Shown: positions 1 through 9,835, numbered from the stretch's first letter. The stretch is 64,000 nucleotides of DNA from an uncultured Myxococcales bacterium (GCA_937980205.1 CALJKW010000055.1:62001-126000), one strand, 5' to 3'. Notes: generated from the sequence alone by a model not told the origin. Translations and numbers: made by a program.

Positions 1-693
1 GTGCGGGTGTTCGACGAGGTGATCTCCGGGGGCGGGAACCGGTACCGGTTCGTCGCGGTAGATCTGCCTCGCAGCGGAAGGTCGAAATCGTGGGCGGCGT
101 CGACTCCGGCGGCGATCGCGGACCGGCTGATGCCGTGGCTCGAGAAGCGGGGCCTCAAGCGCTTCGCCGTCGTCGGACACTCGTTCGGGGGCCTGGTGGC
201 GCTCGAGCTCGCGGCGCGGTGGCCGGGCGTGGTGTCGCAGCTCGTCGTGGCGGCGGCTCCGGCGCTGGGGCTGCCGACGCAGATGCGGCAGTTCCTCGAG
301 CACCCGACGGCGGACGTGGCGATCGGGTGGATCTCGAGGCTGCCGATGTACCGCCGCGCGGTGCGCCAGTACTTCGAGTGGCTGTGGGTCGAGCGGGGGA
401 CGCTGACCGACAGGCACCTCGACATCTACGAAGAGGCGCTGCGCGCCGAGGGCGTGTGGGAGGGGATGCTCGAGGCGGGCAGGGCGGTCGCGTCGTGGCG
501 GCTGCCGCTCGAGCAGCTGCGCGCGGCGAAGGTGCCGACGAAGATCATCTGGGGCGAAAAAGATCCGCTCGTGCCGCTGTTGCACGGTGAGCACCTGGCG
601 ACGTCGCTGAACGCGCCGTTCACGGTGCTGCCGCACATCGGGCACTGCATCCCCGAGCAGCGGCCGAAGGCCATCCTGGAAGCGCTGGGCTGA
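1..693 (+). CDS. alpha/beta-fold hydrolase, 5'-truncated by window edge
   Basis: The visible 230 residues carry the core of an alpha/beta hydrolase. The nucleophile elbow GHSFGG places Ser at residue 61, the acid is in WGEKDPLVP near residue 188, and the base is in HIGHC near residue 217. The strand and His-Gly oxyanion loop that normally precede the VAVDLPRSGRS segment are absent, so I infer the true start lies upstream and that the GTG at base 1 is only an internal codon. The substrate cannot be told; esterases, lipases and C-C hydrolases share this layout. It ends 22 bases before the next gene. Confidence 0.8.
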   Translation: MRVFDEVISGGGNRYRFVAVDLPRSGRSKSWAASTPAAIADRLMPWLEKRGLKRFAVVGHSFGGLVALELAARWPGVVSQLVVAAAPALGLPTQMRQFLEHPTADVAIGWISRLPMYRRAVRQYFEWLWVERGTLTDRHLDIYEEALRAEGVWEGMLEAGRAVASWRLPLEQLRAAKVPTKIIWGEKDPLVPLLHGEHLATSLNAPFTVLPHIGHCIPEQRPKAILEALG

Positions 694-715
694 GGATCGG
701 CATTAGGCTTGGGGG

Positions 716-1636
716 ATGGGGCGTGCAGCCGTCGTCGCTGCCGTGGCGGTCTCGGCTTGCGCGCCGGGCGAGCCCGGTCTCGAGGTCGCGACACAACGCG
801 CGGCGCTGACGACGTTCGTCTTCCAGGACGGGCTGAACGGCTACACCGGCACGCGAGACACGACGCTGCGGAGCGCAACGCCCGACGAGAACCGCGGTGA
901 CCAGGAGGACATACGCGTCGGCATCGACGCGACGGACGGCACGCAGGTCGGGCTCATCCGCTGGGACGTCTCGGCGATCCCCGCCGGCTCGACGGTGACC
1001 GCGGCCGTCGCGACGTTCGTGGTCTCCAATGCCGAGACGGCTCCGGTCGAGGCGCGGCTGCCGCTTCACGACTGGGTCGAGCTCGAGGCGTCGTGGAATC
1101 GCGCGAGCAACGCCGTCGCGTGGAGCACCCCCGGCGCCGGCGGCATGAACGACGTCGGCCCCGTGTTTGGACAGCTGGTGTGCCCCGGGGGCACGTGCGC
1201 GCTCACCATTCCCCTGGCGACCGCGCAGGCGTGGCTCGACACGCCGGCGCTCAACCGCGGAGTGCAGCTGCGGATCACGGCGCAGGGGTTCTCCGACTTC
1301 CGGGCGTGGGCGCGCGACGAGCTGGTTCAGCCGAACCGGCCGACCCTGCGACTCGACGTTCTGCTGCCGACGGATGCCGGAGTGCCGGACGCAGGGAAGC
1401 CCGACGGAGGGGCACCGGACGCGGGCGCAACCGATGCGGGCGCCGGCCCCGACGCCGGCGTGCAGGACGGCGGACTCGCCGATGCCGGGGCGGCGCCCGA
1501 CGCTGGCGTGGCGCCGGTCGACGGCGGCGTCGGGCAGCCGGTCGACCTGGGCGTGGGGTGCGCGTGCAGCGAGGCCGCGGGCCTCGTGCCGGCCGCGCTG
1601 CTGTTCCTGCTTCGCCGCCGCCGGAGTGGCGGGTAG
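716..1636 (+). CDS. Exported DNRLRE-like surface protein with Asp-Ala-Gly linker and MYXO-CTERM-type tail
   Basis: The 306-residue protein opens with a short signal-like stretch ending in VSAC, compatible with a lipobox. Residues about 25-200 look like a DNRLRE/CBM96-type beta-sandwich: a repeated LRSATPDEN-like opening, IRWDVSAIPAGSTVTAA, then DWVELEASWN. Residues about 215-275 are a low-complexity linker of repeated PDAG/TDAG units. The C-terminus has GCACSEAAG, a hydrophobic stretch and RRRR, the layout of MYXO-CTERM sorting signals, which in this phylum are processed for cell-surface display. The role is inferred to be a surface adhesin or carbohydrate-contact protein. The start is the ATG at 716; no strong ribosome binding site is visible. 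Confidence 0.75.
   Translation: MGRAAVVAAVAVSACAPGEPGLEVATQRAALTTFVFQDGLNGYTGTRDTTLRSATPDENRGDQEDIRVGIDATDGTQVGLIRWDVSAIPAGSTVTAAVATFVVSNAETAPVEARLPLHDWVELEASWNRASNAVAWSTPGAGGMNDVGPVFGQLVCPGGTCALTIPLATAQAWLDTPALNRGVQLRITAQGFSDFRAWARDELVQPNRPTLRLDVLLPTDAGVPDAGKPDGGAPDAGATDAGAGPDAGVQDGGLADAGAAPDAGVAPVDGGVGQPVDLGVGCACSEAAGLVPAALLFLLRRRRSGG
1366..1545 (+). repeat. Asp-Ala-Gly coding repeat (linker)
   Basis: This is an imperfect tandem of 12-18 base units reading (P/T)DAG or DGG in frame, inside the preceding surface protein. It spaces the folded domain from the C-terminal anchor. Such Asp-Ala-Gly linkers are common in myxobacterial exported proteins; another short one occurs at the start of the lipoprotein at 23397. 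Confidence 0.75.
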
Positions 1637-1647
1637 AACCTGACGGC

Positions 1648-2370
1648 ATGACCCAGCGCCTCGGAGTCAACGTCGACCACGTCGCCACCCTGCGTCAGGC
1701 GAGGAAGTCGCGCTACCCCGACCCCATCACCGCCGCCGCCATCGCCGAGCTCGCCGGCGCCGAGCAGATCACCATCCACCTGCGCGAAGACCGCCGCCAC
1801 ATTCAGGTGCGCGACCTGAAGGTGCTGCGCGACACCGTGCAGACGCTGCTCAACCTCGAGATGGCCGCGTCGCAGGAGATGGTGAAGATCGCCTACGAGT
1901 ACAAGCCCGACGTCTGCACGCTGGTGCCCGAGCGCCGCGAAGAGCTGACGACGGAGGGCGGCCTCGACGTCAACTCGCAGAAAGACGCCATCGGCCGCGT
2001 GGTGAAGAACCTCAAAGACGGCGACATGATCGTGTCCCTGTTCATCGACCCCGATCTCGACCAGGTGAAGGCCTCGCACAAGGTGTCGGCCGATCGCGTC
2101 GAGCTGCACACCGGCCGCTACTGCGAGGCCCGCACCGGCAAGGACCGCGAGCGCGAGTTCCAGCGCATCGTCGACGCCGCGAAGGCGGCCACGCGCCTCG
2201 GCATGGGCTGCGCCGCCGGGCATGGTCTGAACTACGACAACGTGCGGCCGATCGCGCGCATCGCGGAGATCGACGAGCTGAACATCGGGCACGCCATCGT
2301 GAGCCGCGCGGTGCTGGTCGGCTTCGAGAACGCCGTGAAGGAGATGGTCGCGATCATGAGGGACGCGTGA
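1648..2370 (+). CDS. pdxJ: Pyridoxine 5'-phosphate synthase
   Basis: PdxJ condenses 1-deoxyxylulose 5-phosphate with 3-amino-1-hydroxyacetone 1-phosphate to give pyridoxine 5'-phosphate, the last ring-closing step of DXP-dependent vitamin B6 synthesis in the cytosol. The 240-residue product matches the family length (about 240). It shows LGVNVDHVATLRQAR at the N-terminus, the HLREDRRHI motif, the TLVPERREELTTEGGLDV segment, ELHTGRYC, and the C-terminal GHGLNYDNV. The start is the ATG at 1648, 11 bases after the surface protein. The stop overlaps the GTG of nnr by four bases (GTGA), implying translational coupling. Confidence 0.97.
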   Translation: MTQRLGVNVDHVATLRQARKSRYPDPITAAAIAELAGAEQITIHLREDRRHIQVRDLKVLRDTVQTLLNLEMAASQEMVKIAYEYKPDVCTLVPERREELTTEGGLDVNSQKDAIGRVVKNLKDGDMIVSLFIDPDLDQVKASHKVSADRVELHTGRYCEARTGKDREREFQRIVDAAKAATRLGMGCAAGHGLNYDNVRPIARIAEIDELNIGHAIVSRAVLVGFENAVKEMVAIMRDA

Positions 2371-3896
2371 AGCGCGCCCTCAACACGCTGCAGATGCGCG
2401 AGGTCGACAAGGCTGCCGACACCCACGGCATGCCGGCCTCCGTGCTGATGGAGAACGCCGGCGAGGCGCTCGCGCAGAAGGCGCTGAAGCTCGCGTCGGC
2501 GCAGGGCCGCTTCCTCGTGCTCTGCGGCACCGGCAACAACGGCGGAGACGGCCTCGTCGCCGCGCGCAAGCTGGCCGCGATGGGGCGGCTGGTGAACGTC
2601 GAGATCGTCGGCGTGAAGGACGCGCTCGAAGGCGAGGCGCACCGGAACCTGAAGGCGCTCACCGCGTGTGCGGTCAGCGTGTCGCCGATCTCCGACGAGC
2701 TCCCCGTCGGCCCCGGCGACGTCGTCATCGACTGCATCTTCGGCACGGGCCTCTCGCGCGCGCCGGAAGGGAAGTTCGCGAACGCCATCGGGCGCATCTC
2801 GGTGTGGCGCGCGGCGGGCGCGAAGGTGCTCTCCGCCGACATGCCGAGCGGGCTGCAGACCGACAACGGCGTGCCGTTCGCCCCCTGCGTCGCGGCCGAC
2901 GCGACGCTCGCGTTCGGGTTCTTGAAGGTGGGGCAGGCGCTCGAGCCCGGCGCCTCGCTGTGCGGAGAGCTCGAGGTCGTCGACATCGGCATCCCGCGCG
3001 CGGCGCACTCGGTGCTGAAGGAGCCGCAGGTCTACCTCCTCGAGGAGAGCGACGTGCGCGGGCGGTTGCCTCCGCGGAAGCCCGACTCGCACAAGGGCAC
3101 GTTCGGGCACGTGCTCGTCATCGCCGGCTCGTGGGGCAAGACGGGGGCGGCGGCGCTCGCCGGCATGGCTGCGCTGCGTGCCGGCGCCGGCCTCGTCACG
3201 GTCGCGACGCGCCCCGAGTCGCTGGTGCCGATCATGTCGTTCGCGCCCGAGCTCATGGGTGTCGAGCTGGTGAACGATGGGCCCCTGGGGCCGTCGGATC
3301 TCAACCCGCTGCTCGAGGCCGCGGAGGGCAAAGAGGCCGTCGTCTTCGGCCCCGGCATTCCGCGGGGCGAGGAGACGCACAAGCTGCTCGCCGCGCTGCT
3401 CGAGGAGCTCAGCATTCCCTGCGTGCTCGACGCCGACGGCCTCAACGCGCTCGCCGGCCACCTCGACATGTTGAAGAAGGCGAAGGGCGAGCTGTTGCTC
3501 ACGCCGCACCCGGGCGAGATGGCGCGCCTCGCGGACAAGACCGTCGTCGAGGTGAACCAGAACCGGATCATCTCGGCGCGCTCGATCGCGCAGGAACAAA
3601 ACGTCGTCGTCGTGCTGAAGGGCGCGCGCACGCTCATCGCTCGCGACGACGGCACGGTGTTCATCAACCCGACCGGCAACCCGGGCATGGCGACCGGAGG
3701 CACCGGCGACGTGCTGTCCGGCATCTGCGGCGCGCTGCTGGCTCAAGGCCTGGGCCCCGAGGACGCGGCCGTCACCGGCGTCTACGCGCACGGCCTCGCC
3801 GGAGATCTCGTCGCGAAGCGCAAGGGCCTCATGGGGCTGGTGGCGAGCGATCTGCTCGACGGCCTGGGCGAGGTCTGGGTCCGGTGGGGACGCTGA
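2367..3896 (+). CDS. nnr: Bifunctional NAD(P)H-hydrate epimerase / ADP-dependent dehydratase
   Basis: This 509-residue enzyme repairs hydrated NADH and NADPH. The N-terminal YjeF_N domain (about 1-215) epimerises R- and S-NAD(P)HX; the C-terminal ribokinase-like domain (about 225-505) dehydrates S-NAD(P)HX using ADP. Seen: GTGNNGGDG at 54-62, the PSGL stretch, the LLTPHPGEMARL segment, and GNPGMATGGTGDVLSG in the nucleotide site. The start is the GTG at 2367, overlapping the pdxJ stop. It runs into tsaE, whose GTG lies 13 bases before the nnr stop. The nnr-tsaE neighbourhood is common in bacteria. Confidence 0.96.
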   Translation: MKRALNTLQMREVDKAADTHGMPASVLMENAGEALAQKALKLASAQGRFLVLCGTGNNGGDGLVAARKLAAMGRLVNVEIVGVKDALEGEAHRNLKALTACAVSVSPISDELPVGPGDVVIDCIFGTGLSRAPEGKFANAIGRISVWRAAGAKVLSADMPSGLQTDNGVPFAPCVAADATLAFGFLKVGQALEPGASLCGELEVVDIGIPRAAHSVLKEPQVYLLEESDVRGRLPPRKPDSHKGTFGHVLVIAGSWGKTGAAALAGMAALRAGAGLVTVATRPESLVPIMSFAPELMGVELVNDGPLGPSDLNPLLEAAEGKEAVVFGPGIPRGEETHKLLAALLEELSIPCVLDADGLNALAGHLDMLKKAKGELLLTPHPGEMARLADKTVVEVNQNRIISARSIAQEQNVVVVLKGARTLIARDDGTVFINPTGNPGMATGGTGDVLSGICGALLAQGLGPEDAAVTGVYAHGLAGDLVAKRKGLMGLVASDLLDGLGEVWVRWGR

Positions 3897-4348
3897 TCAG
3901 CGCGTCTGTCGAGGAGACGCACGCGCTCGGCGTGAAGCTCGGGCGCCTGCTTCAGCCGGGTGACGTCATCGGTCTCGCCGGAGAGCTCGGCGCGGGGAAG
4001 ACCGCGCTCGTCCGCGGCATCGCGGAAGGGGCGGGCGTCTCGGCAGAGGACGTCTCGAGCCCCACGTTCACGATCGTGCAGACCTACGCCGGGCGGCTGC
4101 CGCTGCACCACGCGGACTTGTACCGGCTGTCGACGGCGGATGAGCTGTATGCGACCGGGTTCTTCGATCTGCTCGAGGACGGTGGCGCTGCGGTGATCGA
4201 GTGGATCGATCGGGTGAAGATCGACGTGCCGATGCTGCGGGTGGAGCTGAGGATCCTCGACGCGACGCGGAGGGAGATCGAGGTGACGCCCCACGGACCG
4301 CGTGCAGAGGACCTCTCGTTCACGCTGAGCGGAGGCCGCAGGCCGTAG
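3884..4348 (+). CDS. tsaE: tRNA threonylcarbamoyladenosine biosynthesis ATPase TsaE
   Basis: TsaE is the ATPase of the TsaBDE complex that makes t6A37 on ANN-decoding tRNAs. The 154-residue product has the Walker A GELGAGKT at residues 33-40, then SPTFTIVQ and the HADLYRL motif, all family signatures. The GTG at 3884 is chosen because it gives the usual short N-terminus (SVEETHALG) and overlaps the end of nnr. The last 13 residues (EDLSFTLSGGRRP) are encoded by a repeated element that recurs at 22189, so the tail may be a late addition. A convergent hydrolase gene ends 41 bases downstream. Confidence 0.93.
   Translation: MGTLISASVEETHALGVKLGRLLQPGDVIGLAGELGAGKTALVRGIAEGAGVSAEDVSSPTFTIVQTYAGRLPLHHADLYRLSTADELYATGFFDLLEDGGAAVIEWIDRVKIDVPMLRVELRILDATRREIEVTPHGPRAEDLSFTLSGGRRP
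4313..4334 (+). repeat. Dispersed repeat, copy 1 (end of tsaE)
   Basis: These 22 bases match 22189-22210 with a single mismatch (G versus C at position 12) and read CTCTCGTTCAC-S-CTGAGCGGAG. The region after it (to about 4360) continues with GTAGTCGAAGCGGG, resembling the dispersed CTGAGC...GAAGG intergenic repeats known from other proteobacterial-type genomes. This copy lies inside the 3' end of tsaE. Confidence 0.6.
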
Positions 4349-4349
4349 T

Positions 4350-4374
4350 CGAAGCGGGCCTCGCGCCGGCTTCG
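4350..4374. terminator. Candidate bidirectional terminator hairpin
   Basis: CGAAGC at 4350-4355 pairs with GCTTCG at 4369-4374, with partly paired GC-rich bases inside. It lies between the convergent tsaE and hydrolase stops. There is no T-run, so intrinsic termination is only plausible. Confidence 0.35.
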
Positions 4375-4389
4375 GGCGAACGGAGGCGG

Positions 4390-5259
4390 CTATGCGGCGA
4401 GGAATTCGGTCAGCGCCTGGTTCACGAGCTCGGGCCGGTCGGACTGCACGAAGTGGCCGGCGCCTTCCACCGGCACGACCTTCAGGTTCGGCGCCTCGGC
4501 TTCCGTGCCAGGCACCAGCTCGTCGAAGCCGAGCGCGGAATCTCGCAGGCCCCAGACGAGCAGGGTCGGCACGGTGATGCGGCTGAACTTCGGCGGGTTC
4601 AGAATCTGCCTCGGGATCGCCCGGTACCAGCCGACCATCGCCTGAGCGGCGCCGGGCTTCCGAATCGCCTCGCGGAACGGCTGCAGCTCTTCGTCGCTCA
4701 CGTGCGCCTTGTTCACGACGTTGCCCTTGAGCACGCGCATGAGGTTCATGGCGCCGTCCTTCGTGAGCAGCCACTCGGCGAGGCCGGGCACCTGGAACAT
4801 GAACATGTACCAACTGCGCAGCGCCTGCCGCGGGCGGAAGACGCGCGTGCGCATCAGCGCGGGGTGGGGGCAGTTGAGCACCGCGAGGCGCTCGACGTGC
4901 TCCTGGCGGGTGGCGCCGAGGTGCCAGGCGACGGCGCCTCCCCAGTCGTGACCGACGATGCGGGCGCGTCCGCCGACGCCCAGGTGATCGATGAGGTTGC
5001 AGATGTCGCCGGCGAGGGTGTTCAGGTCGTACGGCCCCTGCTTGTCGGTGTCGGCGTAGCCGCGCTGATCCGGCACGACGACGCGGAAGCCGGCCTCGGC
5101 GAGCGGGCGGATCTGGTGCCGCCACGACCACCACATCTCGGGGAAGCCGTGGAGGAGGACGACCGTGGGCCCCGCTCCGGCCTCGACCCAGTGCATGGTG
5201 ATCGAGCCGATGCGAGCCGTGCGGTGCGTGGCGATGTCGTCGAGGTCTCTGGGGATCAC
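4390..5259 (-). CDS. Epoxide-hydrolase-type alpha/beta hydrolase
   Basis: A 289-residue cytosolic alpha/beta hydrolase. Seen: oxyanion motif LLHGFPEMWWSW, PDQRGYADTDK, nucleophile elbow VGHDWGGA with Asp as nucleophile, acid in VWGLRDSALG, and base in EGAGHFVQSDRPE. The Asp nucleophile, the HGFPE motif and the tyrosine-rich cap (RSWYMFMFQ) fit soluble epoxide hydrolases and haloalkane-dehalogenase relatives; epoxide hydrolase is the better guess. The GTG at 5259 overlaps the upstream amidotransferase stop (GTGA), making this the last gene of the hutU-hutI operon. Its physiological substrate cannot be inferred from context. Confidence 0.85.
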   Translation of the reverse strand: MIPRDLDDIATHRTARIGSITMHWVEAGAGPTVVLLHGFPEMWWSWRHQIRPLAEAGFRVVVPDQRGYADTDKQGPYDLNTLAGDICNLIDHLGVGGRARIVGHDWGGAVAWHLGATRQEHVERLAVLNCPHPALMRTRVFRPRQALRSWYMFMFQVPGLAEWLLTKDGAMNLMRVLKGNVVNKAHVSDEELQPFREAIRKPGAAQAMVGWYRAIPRQILNPPKFSRITVPTLLVWGLRDSALGFDELVPGTEAEAPNLKVVPVEGAGHFVQSDRPELVNQALTEFLAA

Positions 5260-5981
5260 GGGATCGGGCGGATGATCGCCTCGAGCCGCTCGTCGATCGT
5301 GAGGAGGTGGTCCTCGGGGATCTCGCGCCAGGGCTCTCCGTCGACGAGCGGCTCGGAGGCGATCATCCGCAGGCCGTCGCGCTCGACGTGGAACAGCGTC
5401 TTCCCGTGGCGGGTGACGGCCGTGATGCAGCCGTCGGTGACGAAGAGGTTCAAGGTGGTGGGCTTGTCGGGGGTGCCAGGGTAGAGGCTCGCGACCTGGC
5501 GCATGGTCTTCGTCAGCGCCTTGCAGACGGCGTCGAGCGAGGTCGCGCCTTCCTCGAGGTTCGTGAGGAACAGGTAGAAGCAGCGCTCGGAGTCGGTCTG
5601 CCCCTTGATGCAGGCCTTCCACTTCTCGGCGATGAGCCCGTCGAGGGGCGCGCGGTTCTCGTCGAAGCCGCGCACGGTGCCGTTGTGACAGAAGACCCAA
5701 CGGCCGTTGCAGAACGGGTGCGTGTTGTCGGGGTGCGCGCCGCCGACGCTGGCCTCGCGGATGTGCGCGAGCAGGTTCCGCGAGCGGAGGCTCCTGGTGA
5801 GCGCGTGGAAGTGATCCGACGCATGCGCCGCGCAGATGTCTTTGTGGTGCTTGAGGCAGTCGTCGTCGAACTGCACGACGCCCCAGCCGTCCTTGTGCTG
5901 GACGCTCAACTTCCGAAGGTTCTCGAAGGCGGGCGCGACCGGCCAGGGCTCTCTCGAGCGAACGGCGAAGATGCGGCACAT
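5256..5981 (-). CDS. Class II glutamine amidotransferase (YafJ-like)
   Basis: A 241-residue Ntn-hydrolase-fold amidotransferase. Choosing the ATG at 5981 gives MCRIFAV, so Cys2 becomes the N-terminal nucleophile after Met removal, as the family requires; starts further upstream would bury it. Other class II landmarks: KDGWGV, LAHIREAS, DNTHPF, FCHNGTV and GQTDSE. The family hydrolyses glutamine or a gamma-glutamyl substrate; the acceptor is unknown for YafJ-like proteins. It begins four bases after hutI and overlaps the next hydrolase by four bases. Its place directly after hutUI suggests a link to histidine- or glutamate-derived nitrogen, but that is inference. Confidence 0.88.
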   Translation of the reverse strand: MCRIFAVRSREPWPVAPAFENLRKLSVQHKDGWGVVQFDDDCLKHHKDICAAHASDHFHALTRSLRSRNLLAHIREASVGGAHPDNTHPFCNGRWVFCHNGTVRGFDENRAPLDGLIAEKWKACIKGQTDSERCFYLFLTNLEEGATSLDAVCKALTKTMRQVASLYPGTPDKPTTLNLFVTDGCITAVTRHGKTLFHVERDGLRMIASEPLVDGEPWREIPEDHLLTIDERLEAIIRPIP

Positions 5982-5985
5982 GGGA

Positions 5986-7202
5986 TCAGCGCTTCCGTAC
6001 CACGCGGCCGAACTCCCAGCACAGCAGCCCATCCTTCAGGACGTGTCGCACTTCGGTAACGCCGAGGTGGTACGGCAACGTCCGGTAGGACGGGCACTGG
6101 TAGACGACGACGTCGGCGGGGCCTCCGACGAAGAGACGCCCGGCGTCGGGGAGCTTGAGCGCGCGCGCCGCGTTGCGCGTGAAGCCCAGGTACGCCTCCG
6201 CCGGGGTCAGCCCGCACTCCAGGCACGCGAGCGACATCACCAGCGACACGTTCTCGGTCATCGACGAGCCGGGGTTGCAGTTCGTGCAGAGCGCGACCGT
6301 GACGCCGGCGTCGATCAGCGCGCGGCCCGGCGCGTACTTGCGCTCGCGCAGGAAGAGCGTCGAGGTCGGCGCCAGCACGGCGACGGTGCCCGACTTCGCG
6401 AGCGCTGCGATGCCCTCGGGGCTGACGTGCTCGAGGTGATCTGCGGTCGCGGCGCCGAGCTCGGCGGCCAGCTCGGCTCCTCCGCCGGCGGTCAGCTGGT
6501 CGACGTGCAGCCGGGGGACGAGGCCGAGCTCCTTCGCTCGGCCGAGCACCTGTCGCGCCTCGTCGGCGGTGAAGGCGGACTTCTCGACGAACGCGTCGCA
6601 GAAGACGGCCAGCTTCGCCTCGGCGACGCGGGGGAGGAGATCGTCGAGCACCGCTTCGATCCAGCCGTCCGCGCGCGTGTGCAGCGCGAGCACGGTGGGG
6701 ACCAGCTTCACCGGCTGCAGGCCGTCGAGCGACTTGATGGCGCGCAGCATCTTGAGCTCGGCGTTCACCTCGAGGCCGTAGCCGCTCTTCACCTCGGCGG
6801 TGGTGACGCCGTGCGAGAGCAGGTTCACCAGGCGGGGCACGGCGCCGTAGGCGAGCTCTTTCTCGGGCGCGGCGCGCGTGGCTTCGACGGTGCGCTTGAT
6901 GCCGCCGCCGGCGTTCGCGATCTCGAGGTAGGTGGCGCCGCGGCAGCGCTGCTCGAACTCGGCGGCGCGGTCTCCGCCGAAGACGGCGTGCGTGTGGCAG
7001 TCGACGAGGCCCGGGCCCACGAAGGAGCCGCGCGCGTCGAGCTCGTCGTCTCCGGGACCGGGGAGCTCGGAGTCGGGGCCCAGCCAGGCGATCTTCCCGT
7101 TCTTGATCGCGACGGCGCCCTTCGGGATGGGCGCGAGCGGATCGGCGTCGGGACCGTCACACGTCACGACCTCGGACGTGTTCCGGATGACGAGGTCGAA
7201 CA

Positions 7203-7203
<1 letters not shown>
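5986..7203 (-). CDS. hutI: Imidazolonepropionase
   Basis: HutI opens the imidazolone ring to N-formimino-L-glutamate, the third step of histidine degradation. The 405-residue protein has the amidohydrolase metal site DCHTHAVFGG (His70, His72), AEVKSGYGL, the RLHVDQ segment, ADHLEH, and CTNCNPGSS near the C-terminus, all typical of HutI. Its ATG overlaps the hutU stop by one base (TGATG), so expression is coupled. Histidine ammonia-lyase (hutH) is not in this window, so the pathway is completed elsewhere. Confidence 0.97.
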
Positions 7204-8852
<1,649 letters not shown>

Positions 8853-8861
8853 GGCGGGCGG

Positions 8862-8867
8862 TATATA
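8862..8867. promoter_or_regulatory. TATATA box shared by divergent hutU and 8879 gene
   Basis: A self-complementary TATATA lies 9 bases from the hutU ATG and 11 bases from the opposite ATG. In this GC-rich DNA it is the only AT-rich hexamer in the 26-base gap, so it may act as a -10 element for one or both directions, giving transcripts with almost no leader. Confidence 0.4.
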
Positions 8868-8878
8868 GACGGCGCTCG

Positions 8879-9151
8879 ATGATGCGCAACGTAGCGATCG
8901 GAGCGGTGCTGGGCTTCGGCCTGGTGGTGCTGCTCCTGTCGGTGTTCAACACGCAGCCGCCGCCGGCCGCGCCGCCGCCCGCGGTCGATGCGGGCATGGG
9001 CATCGTGCCGATGAACGTGGCTCCGGTGGTGGTGCTCCCGCCGGCCCTGCGGGTTCGGCCGCCGTCCACCACCCGAGCCTTCGCGCCCGACGGGCCGCTC
9101 ATGGTGCCTCCGGCGGAGGACTCGCTGGTCCGCGACGCCGGGCCCCCGTAG
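8879..9151 (+). CDS. Small membrane-anchored Pro/Ala-rich protein
   Basis: A 90-residue protein of unknown function. Residues about 4-24 form one hydrophobic segment (VAIGAVLGFGLVVLLLSVF), followed by a Pro/Ala/Val-rich tail with QPPPAAPPPAVDAG and ending RDAGPP. The predicted topology is a single N-terminal anchor with the tail outside the membrane. Start ATG 8879, or the next ATG at 8882. No catalytic motif is visible. It is divergent from hutU and 60 bases upstream of another exported protein. Confidence 0.6.
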   Translation: MMRNVAIGAVLGFGLVVLLLSVFNTQPPPAAPPPAVDAGMGIVPMNVAPVVVLPPALRVRPPSTTRAFAPDGPLMVPPAEDSLVRDAGPP

Positions 9152-9194
9152 CGCGGCGGTCAGGCCCAAAACTGTTGCTCCGACGGGTGGGTGT

Positions 9195-9200
9195 TACGCT
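9195..9200 (+). promoter_or_regulatory. Possible extended -10 box (TGt-TACGCT)
   Basis: TGT-TACGCT sits 11 bases before the ATG of the lipoprotein at 9212. The same GTGTTAC opening precedes the gene at 41842. No ribosome binding site is seen, so a very short leader is inferred. Confidence 0.3.
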
Positions 9201-9211
9201 TTCTCCGTCGA

Positions 9212-9835
9212 ATGAAGCCCGTCTTCGTGGCCGCGCTGTGCTCGAGCGCGGTGTTCTCGTGTGCGCACTTCGGGCCGGCTCCCGGAGGGCCGGAGGCCGC
9301 GGCGCGCTCCTACGCCGACGCGCTCGAGGAGAACCGGCTCGAGGCCGCGCGCGCGCTGTCGACGGGGCTCGAGGCCGAGCAGTTCGCGAAGGTCTACGCC
9401 GATGCGGGTGTGCGGGCCGAGCGGGCGCGCGCGGTGCGGGCGGCGGCCGACGGCGCGCAGGGCGTCGCGTCGCTGAAGCTCGTGCTCGAGAACGGCGCCT
9501 GGCGGGTGCAGGAGCTCGAGCCGGCGAAGCCGCAGGTGCAGGAGGCCGCCGCCGACGTGCTGGTGCGGTTCCTGGACGCGGCCGATGCGGGGAACTTCGA
9601 GGCGGCGCTCGGGCTGCTCGGCGCTCAGTGGCGCAACAAGTACACGCCCAAGCGCTTCGAAGAGGACTTCGCGAAGGAGCCGCTGGCGAAAGAGCGCCTG
9701 CAGCGCGCGCGGTCGGCGCTCGCGCAGGGCACGTGGGTGGTCGACGCTTCGGGTGCGCAGCTGCCGCTCGGCGATGGGCGGGCGGTGCGGCTGGCGAGGG
9801 AAGGCGACGCTTACCGCGTGGTGGCGCTCGAATGA
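9212..9835 (+). CDS. Exported lipoprotein with two helical repeats, unknown function
   Basis: A 207-residue protein with a lipoprotein signal (KPVFVAALCSSAVFSC, Cys at about residue 17). The body is Ala/Glu/Arg-rich and helical. Two segments look alike: AARSYADALEENRLEAARALSTGLEAEQF and FLDAADAGNFEAALGLLGAQW, each followed by a WRV/WVVD strand, as in DUF4878-like or NTF2-like lipoproteins with duplicated halves. The ATG at 9212 is chosen because it gives the clean lipobox; a GTG at 9191 would add seven residues. Its stop overlaps the next ATG (ATGA). Confidence 0.65.
   Translation: MKPVFVAALCSSAVFSCAHFGPAPGGPEAAARSYADALEENRLEAARALSTGLEAEQFAKVYADAGVRAERARAVRAAADGAQGVASLKLVLENGAWRVQELEPAKPQVQEAAADVLVRFLDAADAGNFEAALGLLGAQWRNKYTPKRFEEDFAKEPLAKERLQRARSALAQGTWVVDASGAQLPLGDGRAVRLAREGDAYRVVALE

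Noticed and set aside
1366..1545. Possible DNA-level tandem repeat or CRISPR-like array
   Set aside because: The units are irregular (12-18 bases) and in frame as Asp-Ala-Gly codons; this is a protein linker.
2232..3791. Long minus-strand open frame opposite nnr (519 codons)
   Set aside because: It is antisense to a clear bifunctional enzyme, has Arg/His/Ala-rich composition and no recognisable domain. Long shadow frames are expected in GC-rich DNA.
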